A DNA stretch of 64,000 bases. It comes from Ramlibacter ginsenosidimutans (GTDB lineage: Bacteria; Pseudomonadota; Gammaproteobacteria; Burkholderiales; Burkholderiaceae_C). Below, in pieces: positions 1-8,557 of this stretch. Every line of letters starts with the position of its first letter. Position 1 is the first letter of the stretch. A program made the position numbers and the translations under genes. Under the pieces are notes generated by a model. The model made no database searches, was not told the origin of the DNA, and saw nothing but the letters and a program-made list of their open reading frames with translations. The DNA lies in NCBI RefSeq assembly GCF_042678185.1, contig NZ_JBHUDQ010000007.1, one strand, 5' to 3'.

Positions 1-45
1 GCCAGCCGCGGCGAGCAGCGCGGCGAACAGGTGCTTGAACTTCAT
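1..45 (-). CDS. N-terminus of an exported protein (partial)
   Basis: Only the first 15 codons are inside the window. They read MKFKHLFAALLAAAG, a basic n-region followed by an Ala/Leu-rich h-region, which is the beginning of a Sec signal peptide. A ribosome-binding-like GGAGACAACCCC precedes the ATG. It lies 35 bp downstream of the ABC permease stop and in the same direction, so it is probably the last gene of that transport operon, perhaps another binding protein or an exported enzyme. The product cannot be named from 15 residues. Confidence 0.6.
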   Translation of the reverse strand, partial: MKFKHLFAALLAAAG

Positions 46-80
46 GGGGTTGTCTCCTTCGGGTTTTCGGTGCACACGCT

Positions 81-941
81 TCAGCGCCCCTTCCAGTGAA
101 CGATCCAGGCTTCCAGCCAGTTGAGGGTCAGGTTCATCGCCAGGCCGATGACGCCGATCAACGCGATGCCGATGTAGACGACGGGAATGCGGAACAGCGT
201 CGCGGCGTCGGAAATCATGAAGCCCAGGCCCTTCTGCGCGCCGACCAGTTCGGCGGCGACGACGACGGCCCAACTGAGTGCCAGCGCCACCTTCAGGCCG
301 GTGAAGATCTGCGGCAGCGCGCCGGGCAGCACGATGCGCATGAATGTCTGCCAGCGAGTGAGGCCCAGCGACTCCGAAGCGCGCCGGTAGGCGATCGGGA
401 AGTTCGCGGCGCCCGCGTGCGCATTGGCCTGCACGTAATTGAACGAGACGAAGAAGATCAGCACGATCTTGCCGACCTCACCGAGGCCGAAGTACAGCAC
501 CGCCATAGGGATGAACGCGATCGGCGGAATCGGCCGGATGAAGGCCATGATCGGTGAGATCATCGCGCCGGCTCGCCGGCTGTAGCCGCTCAACAGGCCG
601 AGCGGCACGCCGACGACAACGCCCGCGGCGAAGCCCACCAGCGTGCGCAGCAGACTCACCTCCACGTGCTCGGACAGCGGCTGGCCCTGGTAGCCGTCGC
701 GCAGCAGTTCCAGGAAGGTGGTCCACATGGCTTCGGGCGTCGGCAGGTAACCGGGCTTGACGAAGCTGGAATGCGACACAACGGTCCACAGCAGCAGCAG
801 GAACACTACCGAGGCGATGGAATAGACAACGTCGGGCACGCGCCGCCGCGCGCTCGCCTCGGAAGCTGGCTGCTTCCTGGACGCAACCGGTTCGACATCC
901 GCGGAGCGGGCCAGGTCGAGGGGGGCGGTCATGGTGTTCAT
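81..941 (-). CDS. ABC transporter permease, NitT/TauT (SsuC/TauC) type
   Basis: Inner-membrane permease of an ABC importer for small organic anions. After a hydrophilic N-tail of about 40 residues, a first membrane segment (VVFLLLLWTVV) is followed by the BPD_transp_1 core with hydrophobic helices, and the EAA-like loop reads ASESLGLTRWQTFMRIVLPGALPQ, the contact for the ATPase. The 286-residue length is normal. The start at 941 was chosen because its ATG overlaps the TGA of the upstream binding-protein gene (ATGA), indicating translational coupling; the longer open frame upstream only shadows that gene. It follows the ATPase and binding-protein genes in one operon. Substrate is unknown; sulfonate, taurine, nitrate or an aromatic/pyrimidine-type compound are all possible for this family. 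Confidence 0.9.
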   Translation of the reverse strand: MNTMTAPLDLARSADVEPVASRKQPASEASARRRVPDVVYSIASVVFLLLLWTVVSHSSFVKPGYLPTPEAMWTTFLELLRDGYQGQPLSEHVEVSLLRTLVGFAAGVVVGVPLGLLSGYSRRAGAMISPIMAFIRPIPPIAFIPMAVLYFGLGEVGKIVLIFFVSFNYVQANAHAGAANFPIAYRRASESLGLTRWQTFMRIVLPGALPQIFTGLKVALALSWAVVVAAELVGAQKGLGFMISDAATLFRIPVVYIGIALIGVIGLAMNLTLNWLEAWIVHWKGR

Positions 942-1969
942 TTCCGGTTCTGCTTCAGGTAGTCGAGGATGTACGCCAGGTCGATCGCGGCCTGGATCTT
1001 GGCGAGCGGGATCGGCTCGGGGATCGCCTTCGTCGCGTGCAGCACGTCGCTCGCGAGCAGCAGCTTGCCGGCCAGCCCGCCTTCCTTCGAGGTCATCGAG
1101 TACGGCGAATGGGGGTCGGCCTGAGCCTCGAAGCTCGGCACGCGGCCGCAGCATTCGCGCGCCAGCGTGGCCTTGGCGACTTCGGGCGTGACGCCCAGCC
1201 GCTTGACGAAGGCGTCGACGCCCAGCTGCGGGTTCCTCGCCAGCGCTTCCCGCGCCATCGCCTCTACCTGGATCAGCTTGACGCCGACTTCAGGGTGCTG
1301 CTTCAGGAAGTCGGGCCGTGCGGCAGTCAGCCCGGGACAGACGCCGCCCTCGGGCGTGTAGGCCTCGTCGAAGCTCGCGACCGGATAACCCTCCGATTGC
1401 AGTTGCAGCGAGAACGGCGGCCAGGCCACACCAGCGTCGATCGAGTTGCTCAGGAACGAGTTGCGGAACAGCGGCGCCGGGATATTGACCACATTGAGCT
1501 TGTCCCACGGGATGCCTGCCTTCTGCGCCATCAGGTACAGCGACACCTGCGCACACGTGCCGACGGCCGCGCCGATCTTCTTCGCCTTCCCGAGGTCGCG
1601 ATAGCTCTTGATGCCGGATTTCGGATCGACGACGAGGCCTTCCGCGGCGGCGTTGTTTGCTTCCCAGAACAGGAACTTCAGCGGGATGTCCTGTCCGAGC
1701 GCAAAGGTGAGCGCGAGGCCTGCCGTCACGACGTCCAAGCTCTCGCTCTTGAGGCCGGCGAGCAGCGGCGCACCCGAGGTGAAGGTGAAGAACTTCGGCT
1801 TGAGCCCCACCTTTTCGAACAGCCCCAGGTCCTGCGCAACGAACACCGTCACGTGGTCGGCATTGGGGATGCCGTAGTTGAACTCGATCGGCTTGCCGGT
1901 CTGCGCGCCGGCCACGCTGCAGGCGAGCAGCAGGGTGACAGCGGCGGAGAAGAGCTTGCGCAGTTGCAT
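938..1969 (-). CDS. ABC transporter substrate-binding protein, NMT1/SsuA-like
   Basis: Periplasmic ligand-binding protein of 343 residues. The N-terminus is a clear Sec signal peptide (MQLRKLFSAAVTLLLACSVAGAQ) with cleavage expected after AGA. The mature part begins with the family's typical IEFNYGIPNADH strand and VFVAQDLGLFEKVGLKP, as in SsuA/ThiY/NMT1 proteins that sense taurine-, sulfonate- or pyrimidine-like ligands. Its TGA overlaps the permease ATG and its start is 11 bp after the ATPase stop, so the three genes are one minus-strand operon. Two Cys next to each other (RECCGR, near residue 270) are unusual for a periplasmic protein. Ligand cannot be told from sequence. Confidence 0.88.
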   Translation of the reverse strand: MQLRKLFSAAVTLLLACSVAGAQTGKPIEFNYGIPNADHVTVFVAQDLGLFEKVGLKPKFFTFTSGAPLLAGLKSESLDVVTAGLALTFALGQDIPLKFLFWEANNAAAEGLVVDPKSGIKSYRDLGKAKKIGAAVGTCAQVSLYLMAQKAGIPWDKLNVVNIPAPLFRNSFLSNSIDAGVAWPPFSLQLQSEGYPVASFDEAYTPEGGVCPGLTAARPDFLKQHPEVGVKLIQVEAMAREALARNPQLGVDAFVKRLGVTPEVAKATLARECCGRVPSFEAQADPHSPYSMTSKEGGLAGKLLLASDVLHATKAIPEPIPLAKIQAAIDLAYILDYLKQNRK

Positions 1970-1980
1970 CGCGTGCTCCT

Positions 1981-2802
1981 TTAGACGGGGGCGGCCTCAC
2001 GGCCTTCGACTTCGCTCTGCACCGCGAGCACCAGCTCGTGTTCGAGCGAAGTGAATTCGCTGGAGGCGAGGAATTCGTAGTCGCGCGGCTTGGGTGCATG
2101 CACGCGCACCTCGCGCTTGACGCGCCCCGGCCGGCGCGACATGGCGATCACGCGATCCGAGATGAAGATGGCCTCGCCGACGTCGTGGGTGATGAAGAGA
2201 ATCGTCGGACGGAAGTGCTCCCACAGGCGTAGCAGCAGCTTCTGCATCAGCAGGCGCGTCTGGTAATCGAGCGCGCCGAAGGGCTCGTCCATCAGCAGGA
2301 TGTCGGGCTGGCTGATCAGCGCGCGTGCGATCTGCACGCGCTGCTGCATGCCGCCGGAGAGCTGGTAGGGGAAATGATTCTCGAAGCCCTTGAGGCCTAC
2401 CTCCTCCAGCAGGCGGCGCGCGCGCGGCTCGTACTCCTCGCGCGGCACGCCGCGGCACTTCACGCCAAGCACCACGTTGGCGAGCACGTTCAGCCAGGGA
2501 AACAGGGAAGGCTGCTGGAACACCACGCCGCGATTCGGCCCCGGGCCGTTCACCGGCTGGCCGTCGACGGTGACCGTGCCGGCCGAGGCCTGCTCGAAGC
2601 CGGCGAGGATGTTCAGCGAGGTGGACTTGCCGCAGCCGGTCGGGCCGACGATCGATACGATCTCCTGCGGCGCGATGTGCAGGTCGAAGTCCGCGAGCGC
2701 CAGCGTGCTGCCGCCGCGCGCACCCTGGCTCCCATAGGACTTGTTGACGCCGGTGAACGCAATCTTGGCCTGCTGGCCCGGCATTGGCTTGCGATCCTGC
2801 AT
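1981..2802 (-). CDS. ABC transporter ATP-binding protein, SsuB/TauB type
   Basis: Cytoplasmic ATPase that energises the neighbouring permease. Walker A is GPTGCGKST, the Q-loop follows in GVVFQQPSLFPW, the signature is LSGGMQQR, Walker B is ILLMDEPFGALD and the H-loop is FITHDVGEA, all intact. Length is 273 residues. The start at 2802 (MQDRKPMPGQ) was chosen because CCAAGGAGA sits 7-8 nt upstream; the long open frame reaching 3384 runs into the opposite-strand EthD gene. It is the first gene of the operon, and the 231-bp gap to the divergent EthD gene should hold both promoters. Confidence 0.92.
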   Translation of the reverse strand: MQDRKPMPGQQAKIAFTGVNKSYGSQGARGGSTLALADFDLHIAPQEIVSIVGPTGCGKSTSLNILAGFEQASAGTVTVDGQPVNGPGPNRGVVFQQPSLFPWLNVLANVVLGVKCRGVPREEYEPRARRLLEEVGLKGFENHFPYQLSGGMQQRVQIARALISQPDILLMDEPFGALDYQTRLLMQKLLLRLWEHFRPTILFITHDVGEAIFISDRVIAMSRRPGRVKREVRVHAPKPRDYEFLASSEFTSLEHELVLAVQSEVEGREAAPV

Positions 2803-3033
2803 CGTTCGTCTCCTTGGTGGTGCGAGGCAATGTAGATCGCGGCCCCGGCGGACGCCATCTGAATTTCGGCAACGCGGGGAACGCCGATTCCGAAATCCGG
2901 AGATGCCTGACCCATGGCTGAGTTCGCGGGCATCGGCGTTCGCTTTCGTCGAACACCGCATATCCCGAAAGTTGATGGACCGCGGGACGACCCCGCCGTA
3001 GCATCCCTTCCCACCCGAACCGGAGACGACAAG

Positions 3034-3360
3034 ATGGCGAAGCAGATCCTGTACAAGCGCATCGGCCTGGTGCAGCGCAAGAAATCCATGACGCGCGAGC
3101 AGTTCCTCGACCACTGGCTCAACACGCACGCCGAGCTGTGCAAGAAGCTGCCTGGCATGCGCCGCTATTCGGTGAACCTGCTCGAGCCGGGCCGCTTCCC
3201 CAACTTCCCGTACGACGGCTTCTCCGAGCTGTGGTTCGACTCCGAGGAAGCGCTGAACGCCGCCCTGAAGAGCCCGGAAGGCGTGACGCTGATGGCCGAC
3301 CTGCCCAACTTCGTCGAGAAGATCGAAGGCCTGGTGGTCGAAGACCACCTCATGCTCTGA
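3034..3360 (+). CDS. EthD-domain (dimeric alpha/beta-barrel) protein
   Basis: Small 108-residue cytoplasmic protein. The pattern ILYKRIGLVQRKKSMTREQF followed by HWLNTHAELCKKLPGM is the EthD signature, in which a strand and a helix pack into a ferredoxin-like dimer. EthD proteins accompany degradative oxygenases and isomerases, but their own chemistry is usually unproven. The start at 3034 is preferred over in-frame upstream ATGs because GGAGAC lies 7-12 nt upstream and the family begins here. Eight bases separate it from the next gene, so it probably leads the operon running to 5950. Confidence 0.82.
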   Translation: MAKQILYKRIGLVQRKKSMTREQFLDHWLNTHAELCKKLPGMRRYSVNLLEPGRFPNFPYDGFSELWFDSEEALNAALKSPEGVTLMADLPNFVEKIEGLVVEDHLML

Positions 3361-3368
3361 GGCACTTG

Positions 3369-4265
3369 ATGGACCTCGACGCACTGCACATCGGCTTCAT
3401 CGGCTGCGGCCGCCTTGCCAAGGCCCTGGCTTGGCATTGCGGCCGGCGCGGCCTGCGCGTCACGGCGGTCGCCAGCCTCGTCCGCTCCGAGGCCGAGGAC
3501 CTCGCGCAGCGCCTGCCCGGCTGCGAGGTGCTCGAGGCCCAGCAGGTGGCCGACCGCTGTGACCTCGTCTTCGTGACGACACCCGACGAAGCCATTCGAC
3601 GCGCTGCGGAAAGCGTGCGCTGGCGTGCCGGCTCTTTCGTGGTGCACTGCAGCGGCGCCACCGAGGTCTCGGACCTCGCGAAGGCCGAGGAGGACGGCGC
3701 GTCCATCGGCGGCTTCCATCCGCTGCAGACCTTCGGCGACCCGGAAGCCGCGGCGCTGTCGCTGCCCGGCTGCACCGTCACGGTGGAAGGGCAGGACCCG
3801 CTGGATGCAGTACTGGTCGCGTTGGCCGAACGGCTCGGCTGCGCGGTCAATCGCCTGCCGCCCGGTGCGCGCCCTCTTTACCACGCGGCCGCCGGCTACA
3901 CCTCGCAGTTCATCAATGCGCTGCTGCGCGAAGCGGCTGTCATGTGGCAGTCCTGGGGCGCAAGCGAGGAGGCCGCAGTACAGGCGCTGCTGCCGCTGGT
4001 GCGCGGCACCGTCGCATCGATCGACCAGGCGGGCCTGGTACAAGGCATGCCGGGGCCGGTCTCGCGCGGCGACGTGGCCTCGGTGCGCAAGCATGTGGCC
4101 GCGCTCGAAGCCTTCGATGCCGGGAGCGTGCCGCTGTATCGGGAACTGTGCGAGCGCACCGTGCTGCTCGCGCTGGATGGCGCGCGCATCGACGCGGCCA
4201 CCGCAGGCCGGGTGCGCGACGTGCTTGCCGGCGCCGGCCGGGCGGAGCTGCGCCGGGCCGCATGA
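3369..4265 (+). CDS. Rossmann-fold NAD(P)-binding protein with DUF2520 domain
   Basis: A 298-residue predicted oxidoreductase. The N-terminal Rossmann domain shows the dinucleotide loop GFIGCGRLAKAL (residues 8-19). The middle has SGATEV and the DUF2520 hallmark GGFHPLQTF (about residues 115-123), and the C-terminal half is all-helical, as in 6-phosphogluconate-dehydrogenase-like proteins (YHAAAGYTSQF). Members are poorly characterised NAD(P)-dependent enzymes. The start at 3369 gives the usual length and lies 8 bp after the EthD stop. Its TGA overlaps the next ATG (ATGA), so it is coupled to the lactonase-like gene, suggesting the two act on related sugar-acid intermediates. Substrate unknown. 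Confidence 0.8.
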   Translation: MDLDALHIGFIGCGRLAKALAWHCGRRGLRVTAVASLVRSEAEDLAQRLPGCEVLEAQQVADRCDLVFVTTPDEAIRRAAESVRWRAGSFVVHCSGATEVSDLAKAEEDGASIGGFHPLQTFGDPEAAALSLPGCTVTVEGQDPLDAVLVALAERLGCAVNRLPPGARPLYHAAAGYTSQFINALLREAAVMWQSWGASEEAAVQALLPLVRGTVASIDQAGLVQGMPGPVSRGDVASVRKHVAALEAFDAGSVPLYRELCERTVLLALDGARIDAATAGRVRDVLAGAGRAELRRAA

Positions 4266-5950
4266 ACCCACTGGAGTCGCGGCGGCTGTTCGGGACCGAC
4301 GAAGCGCTCGCGGAGTCTCTCGAGTTGCGCGCCGGCTCGCTGATCGCGCGGCTGCGCGGCACGCGGCTGGGTCCCGTCACCTGCGAGGGACACGAGGTCT
4401 GGCACGGCATCGACTTCCTCTACCGCGATGCGGACTGGGGCACGCCGGCGCCTGCGGTCGATTCACTCGAGCACAGCCAGTCGGCCGACGCCTTCCGCGC
4501 CCGCCTGCGCGGCAGCATCGCCGCCGCCGAAATCGCGTTCGAGATCCACATCGAGGCGGACGTACGCAGCGTGCGATACGAGGCCACGGCGACGATGGCC
4601 AGCGATCTCGCCACCAACCGCACCGGCATCGTGCTCATGCACCCGCTTGCGGTGTGCGGCCGCCGTGTGGACGTCGAGCACACGGACGGACGTCTGAGCA
4701 TGTCGACCTTCCCGACTCTCATCGCGCCGTGGCCGCCGTTCACGCTGGTGCGCGCCGTCCGTCACGAGTACGCGGACGGCGCGTGGGCGTCCTGCCGCTT
4801 CGCCGGAGAGGACTTCGAGCTGGAGGACCAGCGCAACAACGCCGATGCCTCGTTCAAGACCTACAGCAGGTCCAACCTGATGCCGAGGCCTTACGTGCTG
4901 CGTGCCGGGACCGTGCTGCGCCAATCGGTCACGCTACGAATCGAATCGACCCCTGCCGTCCGGCGCGAGCGCGAAGGCCGCCCCGTGCGGGTGCGCATCG
5001 GCGAGATCGCGGGCGCCCTGCCCTCGATCGGGACCGCCCTCTCGGGCGCGGATCTGCGCGCAGCGGAAAAGCACGCATCTGCTCTGCGGGCACTTGCGCC
5101 GGCCCACCTGCAGCTGTGCCTGGAAGCGGGCCAGGCGGTCGACGCGCTCGCGCTCGGTGGCCTGCTCGATGCGGCGGAGAACGCTGCGCTGCACCTGGAG
5201 ATCCGGGGCCTGGCTGAAAAGGATGCATCGGCGCAGCTCGCATACATTGCGAAATCCCTGGAGCCGATCGTGCCGCACGCAGTCGCGGTCTTCCCCAGCA
5301 CGACGCCCGTGCTGGCCGCCGCACGGCGTGCCTTTCCGCAATGCCGTATCGGCGGCGGCACGCCCTTCTTCTTCACCCAGTTGAATCGCATCGAAGATCT
5401 CGGCGCCTGCGACTTCCTCTGCTTCGGCACCGCCGCGGTCGTGCACGGGGCGGACGACGAGGAGATCATGGCTGGCCTGCAGAGCCTGCCGGCCATGACC
5501 GCGACCCTGCGCGAGCGGCACGGCGAGGTTCCGGTGCACGTCGGCCCGAGCGGCATCGGCGCGTGGCGCAGCCCGCTGGGAGCGCAGCCGGCGTCCGACG
5601 GCACGCGCCGGCTCGCGCTCGCTCGGCGCGATCCACGCACGCGCGGACTGTACGGCGCCGCCTGGGCCGTGGGCTATATCGCGCAGTTCGCACAAGCGGG
5701 TGCTCAGGCGATCACGCTGTTCGACCTGACCGAGGGCCCCGTGCCTGCGTTCGACGTGCTGCGTCGGATCACGCAGGGCACGCGCTGGCGCCGATGCGAG
5801 TCCTCCGACCCGGCATCGATCGCGGTGCTGGCACTGGAAGGAGCCACGCTGCTCGCCAACCTGCGTGACACCGCGGTCGACGTCAAGCTCGACGGCCCTG
5901 CCGGCAGTGCGCCTATCCGCATCGACCCCTACGAAACCCTGATCGCATAG
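4262..5950 (+). CDS. D-apionate-lactonase-like protein (ApnL family, tentative)
   Basis: Large cytoplasmic protein of 562 residues with no signal peptide. The first half is a beta-rich region with conserved-looking runs DWGTPAP, LIAPWPPFTLVRAVRHEY and FELEDQRNNADASFKTY. The second half looks like an alpha/beta barrel (repeated strand-helix units, GPSGIGAWRSP, ITLFDLTEGPVPAFDVL). The middle motif matches my memory of the D-apionate lactonase (ApnL) group, which hydrolyses apionolactone in apiose breakdown. I recognise the family only from this motif, so the substrate is an inference. The gene overlaps the DUF2520 gene by 4 bp and is followed 43 bp later by a LysR gene. Confidence 0.55.
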   Translation: MNPLESRRLFGTDEALAESLELRAGSLIARLRGTRLGPVTCEGHEVWHGIDFLYRDADWGTPAPAVDSLEHSQSADAFRARLRGSIAAAEIAFEIHIEADVRSVRYEATATMASDLATNRTGIVLMHPLAVCGRRVDVEHTDGRLSMSTFPTLIAPWPPFTLVRAVRHEYADGAWASCRFAGEDFELEDQRNNADASFKTYSRSNLMPRPYVLRAGTVLRQSVTLRIESTPAVRREREGRPVRVRIGEIAGALPSIGTALSGADLRAAEKHASALRALAPAHLQLCLEAGQAVDALALGGLLDAAENAALHLEIRGLAEKDASAQLAYIAKSLEPIVPHAVAVFPSTTPVLAAARRAFPQCRIGGGTPFFFTQLNRIEDLGACDFLCFGTAAVVHGADDEEIMAGLQSLPAMTATLRERHGEVPVHVGPSGIGAWRSPLGAQPASDGTRRLALARRDPRTRGLYGAAWAVGYIAQFAQAGAQAITLFDLTEGPVPAFDVLRRITQGTRWRRCESSDPASIAVLALEGATLLANLRDTAVDVKLDGPAGSAPIRIDPYETLIA

Positions 5951-5993
5951 CCGCGTCCCCCGGGCATACTGGCGAAAACTGCCGAGGTGCCGG

Positions 5994-6887
5994 ATGCTGC
6001 CTGACATCGATTCGTTGGCCTTGTTCGTTCGCGCTGCCGAATTGCGCAGCCTCACCAAGGCTGCCGAGGCGTCGCACATCGGCCTCGCCGCCGCCAGCCG
6101 GCGCATGGCGCTGCTGGAGCACCGCTTCAAGACGGCACTGCTGGAGCGCTCGCCGCGCGGCGTGGAGCTCACGCCGGCCGGCGCCTCGCTTCTGCCGCAC
6201 GCGAAGGCCCTGCTGCACGAGATCAACGAGATGCAGGCCGAGATGCGCGATTACGCTGATGGCCGCAAGGGGGCGCTGCGCGTCCTCGCCAATACCTCGG
6301 CCATGACCGAGTCGCTGCCCGCCGACCTCGCCGCTTTCCAGAAGCTCAACCCCGATGTCCGCCTTTTGGTGCAGGAGCGCTGGAGCAGCGAAATCGTGCA
6401 CGACCTGCAGGCCGGCGAGGCGGACATCGGAATCGTGGTGGAGGGCCTGCAGACCGACGGGCTCGAAACGCGCGTGTACCGCACCGATCGCATCGCCGTC
6501 GTGATGCCGGCGAGCCATCCGCTCGCCAACGTGCCCGAAATGAAGTTTGCGCACGTGCTCGACGACGACCTCGTCGCGCTCGAGTCGAGCGCGTCGATGA
6601 TGCGCCTGCTGACCGAGCAGGCCGTGATCGAGGAACGCACCCTGCAGCTGCGCGTGCAGGTGCGCAGCTTCGAGGCAGTGTGCCGCATGGTGCAGGCGGG
6701 CCTCGGACTGGGCCTGCTGCCCTTCGAAGGCGCCAGCGTGATGGGCGGCGCGCTTGGCCTGATGGTGCGGCCGCTTTCCGAGTCCTGGGCCGAACGCAAC
6801 ATGCTCGTCTGCGTGAAGAAGGAGCGCGCCTCGAACACGTCGGTGGCCAAGCTGGTCGAATACCTCGTTTCGACGGGCCCTTCCTGA
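5994..6887 (+). CDS. LysR-family transcriptional regulator
   Basis: A 297-residue regulator. Residues 1-60 form the winged helix-turn-helix (LALFVRAAELRSLTKAAEASHIG, then AASRRMALLEHR), and the remainder is the periplasmic-binding-protein-like effector domain (GALRVLANTS ... ADIGIVVEGL). LysR proteins usually control an adjacent catabolic gene set and their own gene. Here it lies between the lactonase-like gene and the aldehyde dehydrogenase, all in the same direction, so a divergent target is absent and the likely targets are the flanking degradative genes. Confidence 0.92.
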   Translation: MLPDIDSLALFVRAAELRSLTKAAEASHIGLAAASRRMALLEHRFKTALLERSPRGVELTPAGASLLPHAKALLHEINEMQAEMRDYADGRKGALRVLANTSAMTESLPADLAAFQKLNPDVRLLVQERWSSEIVHDLQAGEADIGIVVEGLQTDGLETRVYRTDRIAVVMPASHPLANVPEMKFAHVLDDDLVALESSASMMRLLTEQAVIEERTLQLRVQVRSFEAVCRMVQAGLGLGLLPFEGASVMGGALGLMVRPLSESWAERNMLVCVKKERASNTSVAKLVEYLVSTGPS

Positions 6888-7036
6888 TCACATGCGCGCT
6901 GGCCGCGCGCTTCGAAAATCCACAAGTCCGGCTTGCCCAGATTCCCATGGACGCTGGCGGCTGCAACTCGAAGAATCGCTCCCATGGTTGACTCGCGTGC
7001 AGGACGCGGGCAGCCCGCAACCCAAGGAGCTTCTCG

Positions 7037-8521
7037 ATGCAGCCCGCCCAGCCCGATCTCTATCCGCACGCGCGCCGCTGGCGCGACCACCAGCCGCAGT
7101 ACGGCCACCTGATCGGCAGCGCGTGGCGCGATGCGAGCGCCGTGATCGGCGTGACCGCACCGGCCACCGGCCGGCCGCTCGCATGGCTCGGCCGAGGCGG
7201 CGCCGCGGAGATCGACGACGCGGTGGCTGCCGCGCGCGCCGCGCGCGCAGGCGCATGGGGCCGCAGCACCGCCGCCGAACGTGGCCGCATCCTACAGGCC
7301 TTCGCGGCGCTGGTGCTCTCGCACTGCGAGCGGCTCGCCTGGGTGGAGGCGCACGACACCGGCAAGCCGATCTCGCAGGCGCGCGCCGACATCCGCGCCG
7401 TCGCGCGCTACTTCCAGTTCTACGGCGAGGCCGCCGACAAGGTGCACGGCGAGGTCATCCCCTACCTCAACGACTACAACGTCGCTGTCGTGCGCGAGCC
7501 GCTGGGCGTGACGGCGCACATCACGCCTTGGAACTATCCCGCGCAGATGTTCGGCCGCACGCTGGCGCCTGCGCTCGCGATGGGCAATGCCGCGGTGCTC
7601 AAGCCGGCGGAAGAAGCCTGCCTGGTCTGCCTCGAACTCGGCGCCCTCGCCGTCGACGCGGGCTTCCCGGCGGGAGCGCTGAACATCGTCACCGGCCTGG
7701 GCGAGGAAGCCGGCGCCGCGCTCACGCGCCATCCGGGCATCGATTTCGTTTCCTTCACGGGCTCGCCCGAAGTGGGCCGGCTGGTGCAGGAAGCCGCTGC
7801 CATCCACCACATCCCGGTCGTGCTGGAGCTCGGGGGCAAGTCGCCGCAAGTCGTGTTCGCCGACGCAGACCTCGACGCAGCGGCGACCAGCGTGTGCAAG
7901 GCCATCACGCAGAACGCGGGCCAGACGTGCTCCGCAGGCAGTCGCGTGCTGGTGGAGCGCAGCGTGCTCGATCCTTTCGTCGGGCTGCTCGCCGCGCGCT
8001 TCGGCGCGCTGCGGATCGGCGTGCCCGAGGAAGACGCGGACCTCGGCCCCTTGATCAACGCCACGCAGCAGCGCCGCGTGCTCGACTTCATCGAGAACGC
8101 CAAGCGTGACCGGCTGCCCGTCATCACGCAGGCCAAGGTGCCCACGCAGCACACCAACGGCTACTTCGTACCGCCGACGGTGTTCGGTCCGGTCAACGCC
8201 GACAATCCCCTCGTGTGCCAGGAAGTGTTCGGCCCGGTCCTTGCGCTGCAGGTATTCGAGGGCGAGGACGAGGCGGTGGCGCTCGCCAACGGCACCGAGT
8301 TCGGGCTGGTCGCCGGCGTGTGGACGCGCGACGGTGCCCGGCAGCAGCGCCTGGCGCGCCGCATCGTCTCGGGCCAGGTCTTCATCAATTGCTATGGCGC
8401 CGGCGGCGGCGTGGAGCTGCCGTTCGGCGGCACCAAGCGCAGCGGTCACGGCCGCGAGAAGGGCCTCGCCGCGCTCGAGGAAGTGAGCACGACCAAGACG
8501 GTCGTCAACTACTACGGCTGA
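7037..8521 (+). CDS. NAD(P)-dependent aldehyde dehydrogenase
   Basis: A 494-residue ALDH-superfamily enzyme that oxidises an aldehyde to a carboxylate. The catalytic glutamate is Glu264 in VLELGGKSPQ and the nucleophile is Cys298 in NAGQTCSAGSR; the nucleotide-site run ITPWNYP and FTGSPEVG are also intact. A good ribosome-binding site (AAGGAG, 7022-7027) fixes the start at 7037. It resembles betaine-aldehyde or gamma-aminobutyraldehyde dehydrogenases but specificity cannot be assigned. The CoA-transferase gene begins 36 bp downstream, so the two are co-transcribed. Confidence 0.93.
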   Translation: MQPAQPDLYPHARRWRDHQPQYGHLIGSAWRDASAVIGVTAPATGRPLAWLGRGGAAEIDDAVAAARAARAGAWGRSTAAERGRILQAFAALVLSHCERLAWVEAHDTGKPISQARADIRAVARYFQFYGEAADKVHGEVIPYLNDYNVAVVREPLGVTAHITPWNYPAQMFGRTLAPALAMGNAAVLKPAEEACLVCLELGALAVDAGFPAGALNIVTGLGEEAGAALTRHPGIDFVSFTGSPEVGRLVQEAAAIHHIPVVLELGGKSPQVVFADADLDAAATSVCKAITQNAGQTCSAGSRVLVERSVLDPFVGLLAARFGALRIGVPEEDADLGPLINATQQRRVLDFIENAKRDRLPVITQAKVPTQHTNGYFVPPTVFGPVNADNPLVCQEVFGPVLALQVFEGEDEAVALANGTEFGLVAGVWTRDGARQQRLARRIVSGQVFINCYGAGGGVELPFGGTKRSGHGREKGLAALEEVSTTKTVVNYYG

Positions 8522-8557
8522 CGCGCACTCGTCCCGAAGCCAGGAAGGACCTTCACC

